Assembly: GCA_045617525.1 (NCBI GenBank)
Contig: JAZLIT010000244.1
Location: forward strand, 1-33,443
Length of the DNA: 33,443 bases
Direction of reading: 5' to 3'
Source: JAZLIT01 sp045617525
GTDB taxonomy: Bacteria; Bacillota; Bacilli; Bacillales_A; Planococcaceae
Within the stretch, counting starts at the first letter, position 1; each line of letters opens with the position of its first letter. Shown here piece after piece: positions 8,160 through 15,918 of this stretch. The translations under genes and the position numbers were made by a program. The notes under the pieces were generated by a model. The model was not told the DNA's origin. It did no database searches and worked only from the letters and a program-made list of their open reading frames with translations.

Positions 8160-8195
8160 ATAAATCCATGTGGGCAACTTCGCTCACATGGATTT
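8160..8195 (-). terminator. Terminator of the small membrane protein gene
   Basis: Arms AAATCCATGTG (8162-8172) and CACATGGATTT (8185-8195) pair perfectly. On the minus strand the hairpin is followed by ATTTTTTATTT and begins right at the stop codon of the 8196-8516 gene. Confidence 0.8.
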
Positions 8196-8516
8196 TCAAT
8201 TATCGATTAACTTATAATACGGCTTTAATACATCCGGAATAAATTTTATAAAAATAGCACAGCTAATAAACATTGCTACAAAAATTAAGCTTATTTTTAA
8301 TAATGCTCCGATGATTCCAGTTATAGACTCGTCCATTGCATGAACCCCACCGATAATGACGATAGAAGCAAATGAAGTACTTAGTGCAAAGCCAAATATA
8401 TAATGAATCCAATCACTTGAGGAAAGGGAAGCGAACAGTTGACGATGCTGCCAACATTTCAAGCCAATACCGGCAACAAATAAAAATACTAAAATAACAC
8501 TAATTACTTCAAACAT
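8196..8516 (-). CDS. Hypothetical three-helix membrane protein
   Basis: A 106-residue integral membrane protein with three hydrophobic segments at about residues 3-20, 37-60 and 66-94. A cytosolic-looking KCWQHRQLFASLSSSDW loop separates the first two. I do not recognise a family or motif. A GGAGG precedes the ATG at 8516 and a terminator follows the stop immediately, so it is a single-gene transcript. The second helix contains several small residues and an IIGGVHAMDES turn; no catalytic or metal-binding pattern was seen. Confidence 0.65.
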   Translation of the reverse strand: MFEVISVILVFLFVAGIGLKCWQHRQLFASLSSSDWIHYIFGFALSTSFASIVIIGGVHAMDESITGIIGALLKISLIFVAMFISCAIFIKFIPDVLKPYYKLIDN

Positions 8517-8657
8517 GGCATCGCCTCCTAATCACTATTATTATTATTATTTCACTAAAATATTTTGAGAAAAATCAATATATTTATTTAACGTTATTAT
8601 ATCTCACTATAAAAAAATCTATACCATTACTAGTAAATTAATTTATAACAGGCTATG

Positions 8658-9107
8658 TTAATAAAAATCTATATCAATATTTTCTACGTTATTTTGTGCC
8701 GTTTTTTGCATCCTTACTTCAAGCACACCATTTCTATAAGTCGCCTTCACGCCTTCTCTAGAAACAGGACTTGGTAAGGAAATTAAGCGGTGGAAGCTAC
8801 TGGCATTACGCTCTTGTCTAAACATATTCTCTTCTTGTATTTCGGTTGTTGTATTGATGGAACCTCTAATGCTTAACGTATTTTGCTCGACATTGATCTG
8901 AATATTGTCGTCCTTTTTTAAATTAGAGATTCCGCAAATAGCGATGACTTCGGTTACTGTTTCATGCACATCGACTTTCATGCCGCCAAAGTTACCAAGC
9001 ATATTATCGAAAATACTCAAATCAAAGGGAGAAGCTGAAAACATCCGTTCAAAATCTTTTCTTACATTCGATAATTGTTTAAATGAATCATCAGGTAGTA
9101 ATGACAT
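8658..9107 (-). CDS. Small heat shock protein, Hsp20/alpha-crystallin
   Basis: A 149-residue holdase chaperone that binds unfolding proteins without ATP. The alpha-crystallin domain runs from about residue 44 (VDVHETVTEVIAICGI) to 137 and includes TLSIRG, FHRLISLP and the beta-8/9 hallmark YRNGVLEVRM. The short N-terminal arm is hydrophobic and the C-terminal tail ends IDIDFY, a possible I-x-I anchor for oligomers. The ATG at 9107 has AGGAGG 8 bases upstream. No CIRCE repeat (TTAGCACTC-N9-GAGTGCTAA) is present upstream, so HrcA control is not supported. Relatives include spore-coat and general Hsp18 types; which one this is cannot be told. Confidence 0.88.
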   Translation of the reverse strand: MSLLPDDSFKQLSNVRKDFERMFSASPFDLSIFDNMLGNFGGMKVDVHETVTEVIAICGISNLKKDDNIQINVEQNTLSIRGSINTTTEIQEENMFRQERNASSFHRLISLPSPVSREGVKATYRNGVLEVRMQKTAQNNVENIDIDFY

Positions 9108-9133
9108 CCTATAAGCCTCCTATTTACTTTTTC

Positions 9134-9310
9134 TTATATATTATGTGCATGTATTTTTAAGTTGACTGGGCGAATATCAATCATATAAATAAAATCAAAT
9201 GGTACTTGGTTGAGTCAAAGGGGGACTACGATAGATTCTGTTGTGCCACTTAGTGTCAAATGAACAGCTGAAGGTATATATGGGGCAATAATAGATGAGA
9301 TATAACCATT
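9134..9310 (-). pseudogene. Possible decayed gene fragment
   Basis: On the minus strand a frame with no start codon reads NGYISSIIAPYIPSAVHLTL, continues to IVVPL, meets one TGA at 9215-9217, then reads LNQVPFDFIYMIDIRPVNLK and ends at a TAA at 9134-9136. The composition on both sides of the stop looks like protein, so this may be the tail of a lost gene. I do not recognise it, and chance cannot be excluded. Confidence 0.25.
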
Positions 9311-9380
9311 TTACCGCTCCTTTTCACATATACGTTTCATGTGGAATCGGATTTTTAATTCATTGTTAACGAGGTGAAAA

Positions 9381-9413
9381 AAAGCTCAACCTTTGATATT
9401 TAAAAGGTTGAGC
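9381..9413 (-). terminator. Terminator of the chemoreceptor gene
   Basis: Perfect 11-base arms GCTCAACCTTT (9384-9394) and AAAGGTTGAGC (9403-9413). On the minus strand the stem is followed by seven T. It lies about 37 bases after the chemoreceptor stop. Confidence 0.88.
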
Positions 9414-9449
9414 AATCATTAGATGACGTGAATAAGTCAGACTGAATGT

Positions 9450-11141
9450 TTACAATTGGAATTTTGTTAGTTGATGGTTTAGATCAAATGCTAGCTGTGT
9501 TAGAGCTTCAGTTGATGAAGCAATTTCCTCCATTGTTGCTAATTGTTCTTCAGCTAATGTAGAAACTTTATATGTTTGTTCTGTTGTGTTTCTTGCGATT
9601 AGATTGACTGAGTTAAAGGAATTTACGACTTGTTCGGTATTTCCAGCTATTTGTGCTGCTACAGCGGACATTTCTTGAATCTTTCCTGAAACGTCACCTG
9701 AAGACTCTAATATTTCGGTAAAAGATGTTCCAGTATGTTCAATGATTTTTACACCATTTAAAACATTTTTAGTTACTTCATTCATTTGATTAACAGCGGA
9801 TACCGTATCTTGTTGAATAGATTTAACAATATTTGTGATTCGCTGTGCGGAATGACTAGATTCCTCTGCTAATTTTTTCACTTCATCTGCTACTACAGCA
9901 AAGCCTTTCCCGTGTTCACCAGCTCTAGCTGCTTCAATAGCTGCATTCAAGGCAAGTAAATTGGTTTGACCTGAAATATTTGTGATTGTAGTAATAATTT
10001 CTTCAATTTCCTTTGAGCGTACACTTAGCATTTGGACAGACGTGGCTGTGTCCTTTACAGTGTCTTCAATTGATTTCATTTGAGTAATGGCTTTGTTAAT
10101 ATGTTCTTCTCCTAATTGCGATTTAAGTGTCGTGTTCTCTGACGAAGTTGCAATAGAAGAAGCTGAGTCTGCAATCACTTGAATGCCTTGTAGTACTTCT
10201 TTTATGGCAATGGTACTTTCTTCAATGTGTTGTGACTGTTTATTTGTATCGTTTGCAACGTCCTCGATGGCATTGTTCACATGCTGAGTTACAGAATTTG
10301 TTTGCTCTGTACTTGCTAATAGTTCCTCTGAAGATGCTGCTAAATTTTCACTGGCTTTGCTCACTGTTAATAATACTTCTCTTAACTGTGTGGACATGCT
10401 ATTAAATGAGTGTGTTAAAGTAGCTATTTCATCTTTTGATCGAACTGGTAAAGCGTTGAATTTTAAATTCCCTAATGACAACTGTTTTGCTAATTCTGTA
10501 AGCGCTCTAAGTGGCTTAATCTTTAGGGCTAATAGCGTAAATGTGAAAACTATCGCGATTAAAACTAATAGCATAGATATAATTAAAATCGATATTTTAT
10601 TATTTACATCGCTTTCAGTTTCAACTATTTTGGCGGCTGTCCATTCCTGTAGTTGTGTTTTAAAATCATTTAGTGGCTCGGCGATAATTTCCTTACCGCC
10701 TTGGTAGTCCACTCCATAAACAAGCTCACGGGCAAGAGTTAAATCATTATTTGCTACGGCCTGCATCGCTTGCTCTTCTAAATTAATGAGATTATTGGAG
10801 TTTTGCTGTGCTAGTTCCACTAAACCTAATAACTCAGTAGGTACATTTAGTTCTTTAAAGCGATTGACCACTGTGTCTCTTGTTTTAGTTTCATTAACTT
10901 CTTCCCAGTAGTTCTCATAATGTTTCTGCTCACCAAATTGCGTATATGCACGCACTTCATTTGTTAAGTAATCAGAAGCACCTTGTAATTGTGTAGCTAA
11001 AACCTCTAATTCTTTATCTAACTTTAAGGCTTCAGTTTCTTCTTCCATATCATGAATAAGTGAAAATAAACTCCAGCCACTTAAAAGCATTAAAATACCT
11101 AGAATCAGTGTTGTCGTTTTCAGTAATGTACTAATTTTCAT
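9450..11141 (-). CDS. Methyl-accepting chemotaxis protein
   Basis: A 563-residue chemoreceptor. Helix 1 spans about residues 10-29, an extracytoplasmic helical sensor domain about 30-182 (four-helix-bundle-like, rich in Glu/Gln), helix 2 about 183-206, a HAMP domain 207-260, and the long coiled-coil signalling domain to about 560. The invariant hairpin tip is present: GQTNLLALNAAIEAARAGEH near 391-410, then GKGFAVVADEVKKLAEES. It should bind a ligand outside, pass the signal through HAMP to CheA/CheW, and be adapted by methylation. There is no CheR-tethering pentapeptide at the C terminus. It implies motility genes elsewhere. The start at 11141 is preceded by AAAGGGG. Confidence 0.93.
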   Translation of the reverse strand: MKISTLLKTTTLILGILMLLSGWSLFSLIHDMEEETEALKLDKELEVLATQLQGASDYLTNEVRAYTQFGEQKHYENYWEEVNETKTRDTVVNRFKELNVPTELLGLVELAQQNSNNLINLEEQAMQAVANNDLTLARELVYGVDYQGGKEIIAEPLNDFKTQLQEWTAAKIVETESDVNNKISILIISMLLVLIAIVFTFTLLALKIKPLRALTELAKQLSLGNLKFNALPVRSKDEIATLTHSFNSMSTQLREVLLTVSKASENLAASSEELLASTEQTNSVTQHVNNAIEDVANDTNKQSQHIEESTIAIKEVLQGIQVIADSASSIATSSENTTLKSQLGEEHINKAITQMKSIEDTVKDTATSVQMLSVRSKEIEEIITTITNISGQTNLLALNAAIEAARAGEHGKGFAVVADEVKKLAEESSHSAQRITNIVKSIQQDTVSAVNQMNEVTKNVLNGVKIIEHTGTSFTEILESSGDVSGKIQEMSAVAAQIAGNTEQVVNSFNSVNLIARNTTEQTYKVSTLAEEQLATMEEIASSTEALTQLAFDLNHQLTKFQL

Positions 11142-11513
11142 AATTGATAAATTCCCCTTTTCATTCTTGTTGAATGTATAAATAGATAAGATGATCTACT
11201 TCCTTTTGTTAAGTATGTAAATAGTCTCGTATAATATTATAAGATGTATGAGTATGATTTACTAATTAAGTGCTTAAATGTTATAATAATTTGAACTATT
11301 TAAACAGAAATCGCACGAAATAAAAGATAAATTCCGTTAAAAAAATAAATAAATTGTAAAAATAAATATGGCTTTTTGACCAAATTATTCTAGAAAATAA
11401 GGTGTATTGATTGTCATTAGAGAATGTGTCAGAGGAAAAATGAATAATAGACGAAAATAAAAAAGGTTGAAATATAAGTTATATTTCAACCTTTTCAAAT
11501 TGTTAGATGATAA
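11142..11513. other. Intergenic region upstream of the chemoreceptor
   Basis: An AT-rich stretch of about 370 bases without a gene. On the minus strand a possible promoter for the chemoreceptor has a -10 TATAAT at 11236-11241 and a weak -35 TTAGTA at 11260-11265, 18 bases apart; a SigD-type motility promoter was not recognised. The right end holds the terminator of the stay-green gene. Confidence 0.4.
11456..11495 (-). terminator. Terminator of the stay-green gene
   Basis: Perfect 16-base arms (11461-11476, AAAAGGTTGAAATATA, and 11480-11495) around a 3-base loop, with a T-rich tail on the minus strand. It lies 18 bases beyond the stop. Confidence 0.88.
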
Positions 11514-11969
11514 TTAAATCGAAAAACTTCTGAAAGTTCCCCAACTCTCTTGTTTAAATAGCTGAGGATAAGTGGACATAAAGTTTACGATTATTAATAC
11601 ATAATCTAGGTTTGGATATAGGTCGAATAAAAACCTATCGCCGTATCGAATAGCCGTTAATGCAATTGGTAATTCACGCCGGAAAATTTCATTCCGCCGT
11701 ATTGATGCGTTTAAGTCATGCTCTTCTTTGTTTAAAAATAAATCTACATTGTAATATAAGATATTCCCGGTTATTTTCCATTCAGCTATTACTTCATCTC
11801 TCAAGTCAGTATTAATTTTGTCCCACGCAAATTGTGTTCCAATTGTTAAGAGTAGTTCGCCGGTGAGGTCAGAGTGGGTTAGTGTATAATTTCTTGGAAT
11901 AAATGGTTCTGTAGCCGTTACACCATTCCTATATTCTACAGTGAGTCTTTCTGGATTAAATTTACTCAT
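11514..11969 (-). CDS. Stay-green family protein (Mg-dechelatase-like)
   Basis: A 151-residue protein that closely fits the Staygreen domain: FNPERLTVEYRNGVTATEP, PRNYTLTHSDLTGELLLTIG, the DKINTDLRDEVIAEW block, then a beta-rich half with AIRYGDRFLFDLYPNL. In plants and algae this family removes the central magnesium from chlorophyll a; some bacterial members have been reported to have strong dechelatase activity in vitro although their hosts make no chlorophyll. The conserved Asp/His/Arg-rich first half is present. The bacterial plant-type Cys-rich tail is absent. It ends in its own terminator, and a methyltransferase lies 130 bases upstream on the same strand. The natural substrate in a non-photosynthetic Bacillales is unknown; a metallated tetrapyrrole is the obvious guess. 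Confidence 0.82.
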   Translation of the reverse strand: MSKFNPERLTVEYRNGVTATEPFIPRNYTLTHSDLTGELLLTIGTQFAWDKINTDLRDEVIAEWKITGNILYYNVDLFLNKEEHDLNASIRRNEIFRRELPIALTAIRYGDRFLFDLYPNLDYVLIIVNFMSTYPQLFKQESWGTFRSFSI

Positions 11970-12099
11970 AGATTAACTCCAATCGTTTTGATAAATTGTT
12001 TGTAACGTCCTCCCGGGCTATTACAATCGGCTTATCGCAAATCCCTAAAGCACCAAAGAATCTCTCTATACGTAAGGACATGTAAGTATAGTTTTTAAA

Positions 12100-12807
12100 T
12101 TATTTAGTGCAAGAATAAATTCTATAACCTAAGTTATCTGCATACTTGGTGATTATGTCAAAATGTTTTTCCATAATTTCATTCAGTTTAGGTTCAATAT
12201 TGTTGAAGGAATGCAAATCAGGTATTGAATCGATTGAGGTATTTTTTTGAACACGAACATGTTCAAAACCAGCCTGTGTTAATAATTCCACCCAATCCTC
12301 TTTCATAGGAAGGGAATCAAACCCATAAAATTGTTTGATTTCCTCCTCATCCTCTTCCGTTAATGGCTGGATAATCGTTTGCTCGATTGCTATGAACCGT
12401 CCACCATTCTTTAATAACCGAAAGATTTCTTTAAGGGTTTTTGGCTTATTAACAAAAGAAAGAACAGATTCAGAAATAATAAAATCAAAATGATTATCCG
12501 GTAACGAAATTTTTTCTACTGAGCCTTGAATTATTTCTACGGGTAAGTTATTTTTTTTCATTCTCCTTTTGGCCCTTGCCACCATTGTTGGGTCGTTATC
12601 TATGCCTGTTACGTTTGCTTCATACTTGTAAGCTAGATAGGCAGCAGTTTGCCCAGTACCACAGCCTACGTCTAAAACTTGAGATGTATTGTTAATGTCC
12701 TCCTTCTTAAATAGTTCCTTTGTAAGTTTAATACCACCTGGATGTGCACCTTCAATAGCCAATGTTGATAAAAAATCCAGATACGCTGAATTCTGAATTA
12801 GAATCAC
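12100..12807 (-). CDS. Class I SAM-dependent methyltransferase
   Basis: A protein of about 235 residues with a Rossmann methyltransferase fold: motif I VLDVGCGTGQTAAYLA near residues 41-56, motif II VTGIDNDPTMV, a motif-III-like GSVEKISLPDNHFDFIISES, and post-motif LKNGGRFIAIEQ. This pattern matches the UbiE/MenG-like Methyltransf_11/25 group acting on small molecules; the substrate is unknown. The start is uncertain. GTG at 12807 overlaps the apparent binding site GGGAAGG, so initiation a few codons later, perhaps at a non-ATG codon before NSAYLDFLS, is possible. It lies upstream of the stay-green gene on the same strand but with a 130-base gap, so a joint role is only a guess. Confidence 0.82.
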   Translation of the reverse strand: MILIQNSAYLDFLSTLAIEGAHPGGIKLTKELFKKEDINNTSQVLDVGCGTGQTAAYLAYKYEANVTGIDNDPTMVARAKRRMKKNNLPVEIIQGSVEKISLPDNHFDFIISESVLSFVNKPKTLKEIFRLLKNGGRFIAIEQTIIQPLTEEDEEEIKQFYGFDSLPMKEDWVELLTQAGFEHVRVQKNTSIDSIPDLHSFNNIEPKLNEIMEKHFDIITKYADNLGYRIYSCTK

Positions 12808-13191
12808 CTTCCCTATTTGTTTTTTTAAAGATAAGACAGTATAAATTTTTATAATGTCTAGGCATTCGCGGCGAGCGCCCTAAAGAGCAAATAAACGCGT
12901 GAATACACTTTTCTTTTATAATATGAATAAAAAAAGGTATGGTTCTTGCAAGGAAAATGTGATGACTATCAGTGGGGGAAATACAGTTGTATAGTTTTAG
13001 TGAATTCCATGAAGGTAAACATTATGTAAATAACTAGTTTTTTGATAGGTAGAATTTTATTTATTTTAAAAATTTGCTATTATTCCGTCTATTATGGGAT
13101 TTTTAAAAAAATATTGTTAAAAATCCAATTTTAGTTATAATGAATTCTTATGCAAGAATGCATATAACAAAAGGAAAAGGCGGAGTGATAA
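12808..13191. other. Divergent promoter region
   Basis: About 380 bases between divergent genes. It holds a small GC-rich inverted repeat near 12869-12890 (GGCATTCGCGGCGAGCGCC core), TATAAT-like boxes near 12917, and the clear plus-strand promoter at 13114-13141. No coding frame is supported. Confidence 0.45.
13114..13141 (+). promoter_or_regulatory. SigA-type promoter of the C39-like lipoprotein gene
   Basis: TTGTTA at 13114-13119 and a perfect TATAAT at 13136-13141, 16 bases apart. The start codon is about 50 bases downstream. Confidence 0.65.
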
Positions 13192-14169
13192 ATGAAAAGA
13201 ACCCTTACAGCAGTTTTAGCATCTGTAATGTTACTGGGCGCATGCTCAGGTGAAGAAAAGAAAGACAATGCGGAGGCTTTAGTAGACACAAACGCGTCAG
13301 CGGAAACTACTGTGGCAGTTAAACCAACCCCAATTCAAGGCGAAGACTACGACGTGACAGGCGGTGCAGATGCATACGCTAGTGCGGGTGATAATTCGGA
13401 ATCTCGCTATTACAAAGCACCTGATTTTTATAATATGAAATCAGATGAAAACTTAACAATTATCGAAAACTTCCAAACGATGCAACAAACGACGGAATGG
13501 TCTTGTGGGCCAGCAACATCATTAATGGTAGCAAATCATTTTGGATACGATGAAATGACGGAAATGGACATTGCTGTTCAAATGAAAGCAATGACTGACC
13601 TTGATGTTGAAGGTGCATTACCTGGATCAGCAAACAGCTTCCACGAATACGGAGCAGATGTTTCTCAACTTTATAACTTTTTCACTAGTATTGAAGGTTT
13701 TGACGTATTAGAAACGAGCTACCGTTCGGATTATACAGAAGCTGATTTAATTCAGGCTGATTCTGGCGCAACAGGCAGCAACGTTGGTAACTTACCAGAA
13801 ACATTTTTATGGAATAGTCTATATGCATCAGAGAATAGCGACACAACAGAAGCTTGGGTTGCAGATGCAAAAGATAGCTACTTCGTGAAATGGCTGACAG
13901 ATCACTTAAACAATGATCGTCCAATCATGGTTGAGTGGGGCGACTGGGGTGGACATTGGCAAGCAATTATCGGTTATGACAACAACGGTACACCAGGTAT
14001 CGGTGATGACGTGTTAATTTTTGCAGACCCATATGACACATCAGATCATTGGCAAGATGGTTATTACTACTACCCATTAGAGCGTTGGTTCGGTATGTGG
14101 AATGACCGCAATATCGCACCAAAACCATTCCAATTACAACCGTATATCGTTGTGGATTACAATAAATAG
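13192..14169 (+). CDS. Lipoprotein with C39-like cysteine peptidase domain
   Basis: A 325-residue exported lipoprotein. The signal peptide ends in the lipobox LGAC (C18), followed by an acidic, Ala/Thr-rich linker. The papain-like domain of the Peptidase_C39_2 kind starts near residue 90: QQTTEWSCGPAT gives the nucleophile C105, GGHWQAIIGYD gives H255, and FADPYD gives D279, so the triad is complete. A large insertion with many Tyr and Asp lies between Cys and His. The ATG at 13192 is preceded by GGCGGAG. Members of this group cleave peptides or bind them outside the cell; the target is unknown. Own promoter and terminator show a single-gene unit. Confidence 0.8.
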   Translation: MKRTLTAVLASVMLLGACSGEEKKDNAEALVDTNASAETTVAVKPTPIQGEDYDVTGGADAYASAGDNSESRYYKAPDFYNMKSDENLTIIENFQTMQQTTEWSCGPATSLMVANHFGYDEMTEMDIAVQMKAMTDLDVEGALPGSANSFHEYGADVSQLYNFFTSIEGFDVLETSYRSDYTEADLIQADSGATGSNVGNLPETFLWNSLYASENSDTTEAWVADAKDSYFVKWLTDHLNNDRPIMVEWGDWGGHWQAIIGYDNNGTPGIGDDVLIFADPYDTSDHWQDGYYYYPLERWFGMWNDRNIAPKPFQLQPYIVVDYNK

Positions 14170-14187
14170 AATATAGAAGTGTAAAGG

Positions 14188-14221
14188 CAGGCGTAATGAA
14201 TTTTGTTACGTCTGTTTTTTT
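14188..14221 (+). terminator. Terminator of the C39-like lipoprotein gene
   Basis: Arms CAGGCGTAAT and GTTACGTCTG pair with wobbles and are followed by seven T. Confidence 0.75.
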
Positions 14222-14306
14222 GTTGAATTATTTGTCCGTTTTTGATTGTTAGAGAAGGAAGTATGAGGCTAAAAATCGCTATCTTCTTTATTCTAATAGG
14301 AAAAAA

Positions 14307-14336
14307 TTGTCGTGTATTCTATTCTCACGTTATAAT
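14307..14336 (+). promoter_or_regulatory. SigA-type promoter of the cyclophilin gene
   Basis: TTGTCG at 14307-14312 and TATAAT at 14331-14336, spaced 18 bases, 34 bases before the start codon. Confidence 0.6.
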
Positions 14337-14370
14337 AAGTTAGTTAGATAAAGGAGGAGCTGGTAACAAG

Positions 14371-15042
14371 ATGTTTAAACCAAAAAAGGGATTCTACTTA
14401 CTGAGTTTATTACTAATGTTAGGCCTAATTTTAGCTGCTTGTGGTTCAGAAACTGAAAATGAAGTTCAAGACGACGAAACACAAGTAAGTGACTTCAATG
14501 CGGAATATGCAAATGAAGTAACAGAAAACCCACTTGTGACGATTACGATGGATACGGGTGATCAAATTGTTATTGAATTAGAGCCGAAAGTTGCGCCAAA
14601 TACAGTTGCTAACTTTATTTCATTAGTGCAAGAAGGCTATTATGACGGGCTGATTTTTCACCGTGTTATTCCTGGCTTTATGATTCAAGGTGGGGATCCA
14701 ACAGGGACAGGTTCGGGTGGTCCAGGCTATTCAATTGATGGTGAATTTTCTGAGAATAACTTTGAAAATAATTTAACGCATGATCGAGGTGTCATTTCGA
14801 TGGCTCGTTCACAGGATCCGGATTCAGCGGGTTCGCAATTTTTTATTATGACTGAACAATCCCCACATTTAGATGGTCAATACGCTTCTTTTGGTAAGGT
14901 AATTGAAGGTATTGAAGTTGTAGATCAAATTGTTGCTGTAGAGCGTAATGCTTCTGATAAACCGACGATTAATCAACAAATGAAAACCGTAACAGTGGAT
15001 ACAAAAGGATTTACGTATCCAAAACCAGCAGTAAATAAATAA
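14371..15042 (+). CDS. Lipoprotein peptidyl-prolyl isomerase, cyclophilin type
   Basis: A 223-residue surface lipoprotein: signal peptide with lipobox LAAC (C24), a short acidic linker, then a cyclophilin domain from about residue 53 to 213. The catalytic FHRVIPGFMIQGGDP (R98, F103, Q106) and SAGSQFFIM and HLDGQYASFGKV blocks are intact, so it should catalyse proline cis-trans isomerisation of proteins folding at the outer face of the membrane. The ATG at 14371 lies 13 bases after GGAGG, a slightly long spacing. The short-chain reductase gene starts 21 bases after its stop and is probably co-transcribed, though no functional link is evident. Confidence 0.92.
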   Translation: MFKPKKGFYLLSLLLMLGLILAACGSETENEVQDDETQVSDFNAEYANEVTENPLVTITMDTGDQIVIELEPKVAPNTVANFISLVQEGYYDGLIFHRVIPGFMIQGGDPTGTGSGGPGYSIDGEFSENNFENNLTHDRGVISMARSQDPDSAGSQFFIMTEQSPHLDGQYASFGKVIEGIEVVDQIVAVERNASDKPTINQQMKTVTVDTKGFTYPKPAVNK

Positions 15043-15063
15043 GTATAGAGAGCAGGGTTATTA

Positions 15064-15780
15064 ATGGAGAATATTAAAGGTAAAGTGGCACTTGTAACAG
15101 GTGCAGGTCGTGGCATTGGGAAAGCAACAAGTATTGAACTTGCTAAGCAAGGAGTGCACGTAGCACTACTCGCGCGCACGCAAGAAAATGTAGATGCGGT
15201 AGCTAAAGAATTAGCGCAATATGGTGTAAAAACGATTGCGTTGGCTGCAGATGTTACAAATTTACAAGAAATTGAAGCAGCTGTAGAAAAAGCAGTTACT
15301 GCGCTTGGGCCAATCGATATTTTAGTGAATAATGCAGGGACTTCGAAATTCGGTAAGTTCCTAGAGTTAACGCCTGAAGAGTGGTTTAACATTATTAATG
15401 TAAATGTAATGGGTGTGTACAATGTAACACGTGCTGTTTTACCTCAAATGTTAGCACGTAATACAGGGGATATTGTTAATATTTCTTCTACAGCAGGCCA
15501 AAAGGGTGCCCCAGTAACAAGCGCCTATTCTGCATCTAAAGCGGCTGTAATTGCCATGAGTGAATCATTGATGTTGGAGGTTCGTAAATCAGATGTACGT
15601 GTTGTTACATTGACACCGAGTACGGTAGCAACTGATATGGCAATCGAGCTAAATTTAGTGGGTGAAGAAACGGATAGAGTGATGCAGCCAGAAGATTTAG
15701 CGGAACTAATCGTAATGAGCGTTAAATTATCTAAACGTGTTGTACTTAAATCGGCTGGCATGTGGTCAACAAATCCTTAA
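15064..15780 (+). CDS. Short-chain dehydrogenase, FabG-like 3-ketoacyl-ACP reductase
   Basis: A 238-residue Rossmann-fold oxidoreductase of the SDR family. TGAGRGIG (residues 12-19) binds the nucleotide, ARTQ after beta-2 favours NADP(H), NNAG lies at 89-92, and the catalytic residues N114, S141/S142, Y155 and K159 (YSASK) are all present. It resembles the 3-oxoacyl-ACP reductase group; these paralogues are often annotated FabG although the fatty-acid FabG proper normally sits in the fap cluster. The ending SAGMWSTNP is typical of this Bacillales subgroup. It follows the cyclophilin gene by 21 bases and ends in a terminator. Confidence 0.85.
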   Translation: MENIKGKVALVTGAGRGIGKATSIELAKQGVHVALLARTQENVDAVAKELAQYGVKTIALAADVTNLQEIEAAVEKAVTALGPIDILVNNAGTSKFGKFLELTPEEWFNIINVNVMGVYNVTRAVLPQMLARNTGDIVNISSTAGQKGAPVTSAYSASKAAVIAMSESLMLEVRKSDVRVVTLTPSTVATDMAIELNLVGEETDRVMQPEDLAELIVMSVKLSKRVVLKSAGMWSTNP

Positions 15781-15795
15781 ACATATAGAGAAGAG

Positions 15796-15834
15796 AATGC
15801 GATTTAGGAAAATAACCTAAGTCGCATTTTTTAT
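15796..15834 (+). terminator. Terminator after the cyclophilin-reductase unit
   Basis: Arms AATGCGATTTAGG (15796-15808) and CCTAAGTCGCATT (15816-15828) pair with one wobble and are followed by TTTTTATTTT. Confidence 0.88.
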
Positions 15835-15845
15835 TTTCAGTGTAA

Positions 15846-15874
15846 ATGACATTATTTGTTATAGAAGTTATAAT
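15846..15874 (+). promoter_or_regulatory. SigA-type promoter of the metNIQ-like operon
   Basis: ATGACA at 15846-15851 and TATAAT at 15869-15874 with an ideal 17-base spacer. Only about 45 bases separate it from the first start codon, which leaves no room for an S-box riboswitch. Confidence 0.7.
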
Positions 15875-15918
15875 GAATTGCTCAATACTCTCTAGAAAGT
15901 AAGGAATGGAGGGCTACC

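Noticed and set aside
9108..9200. CIRCE element upstream of hsp20
   Set aside because: No TTAGCACTC-N9-GAGTGCTAA repeat is present.
15780..15918. S-box (SAM) riboswitch before the metNIQ-like operon
   Set aside because: A terminator and a SigA promoter fill the space and only about 45 bases remain between promoter and start; the riboswitch needs over 100.
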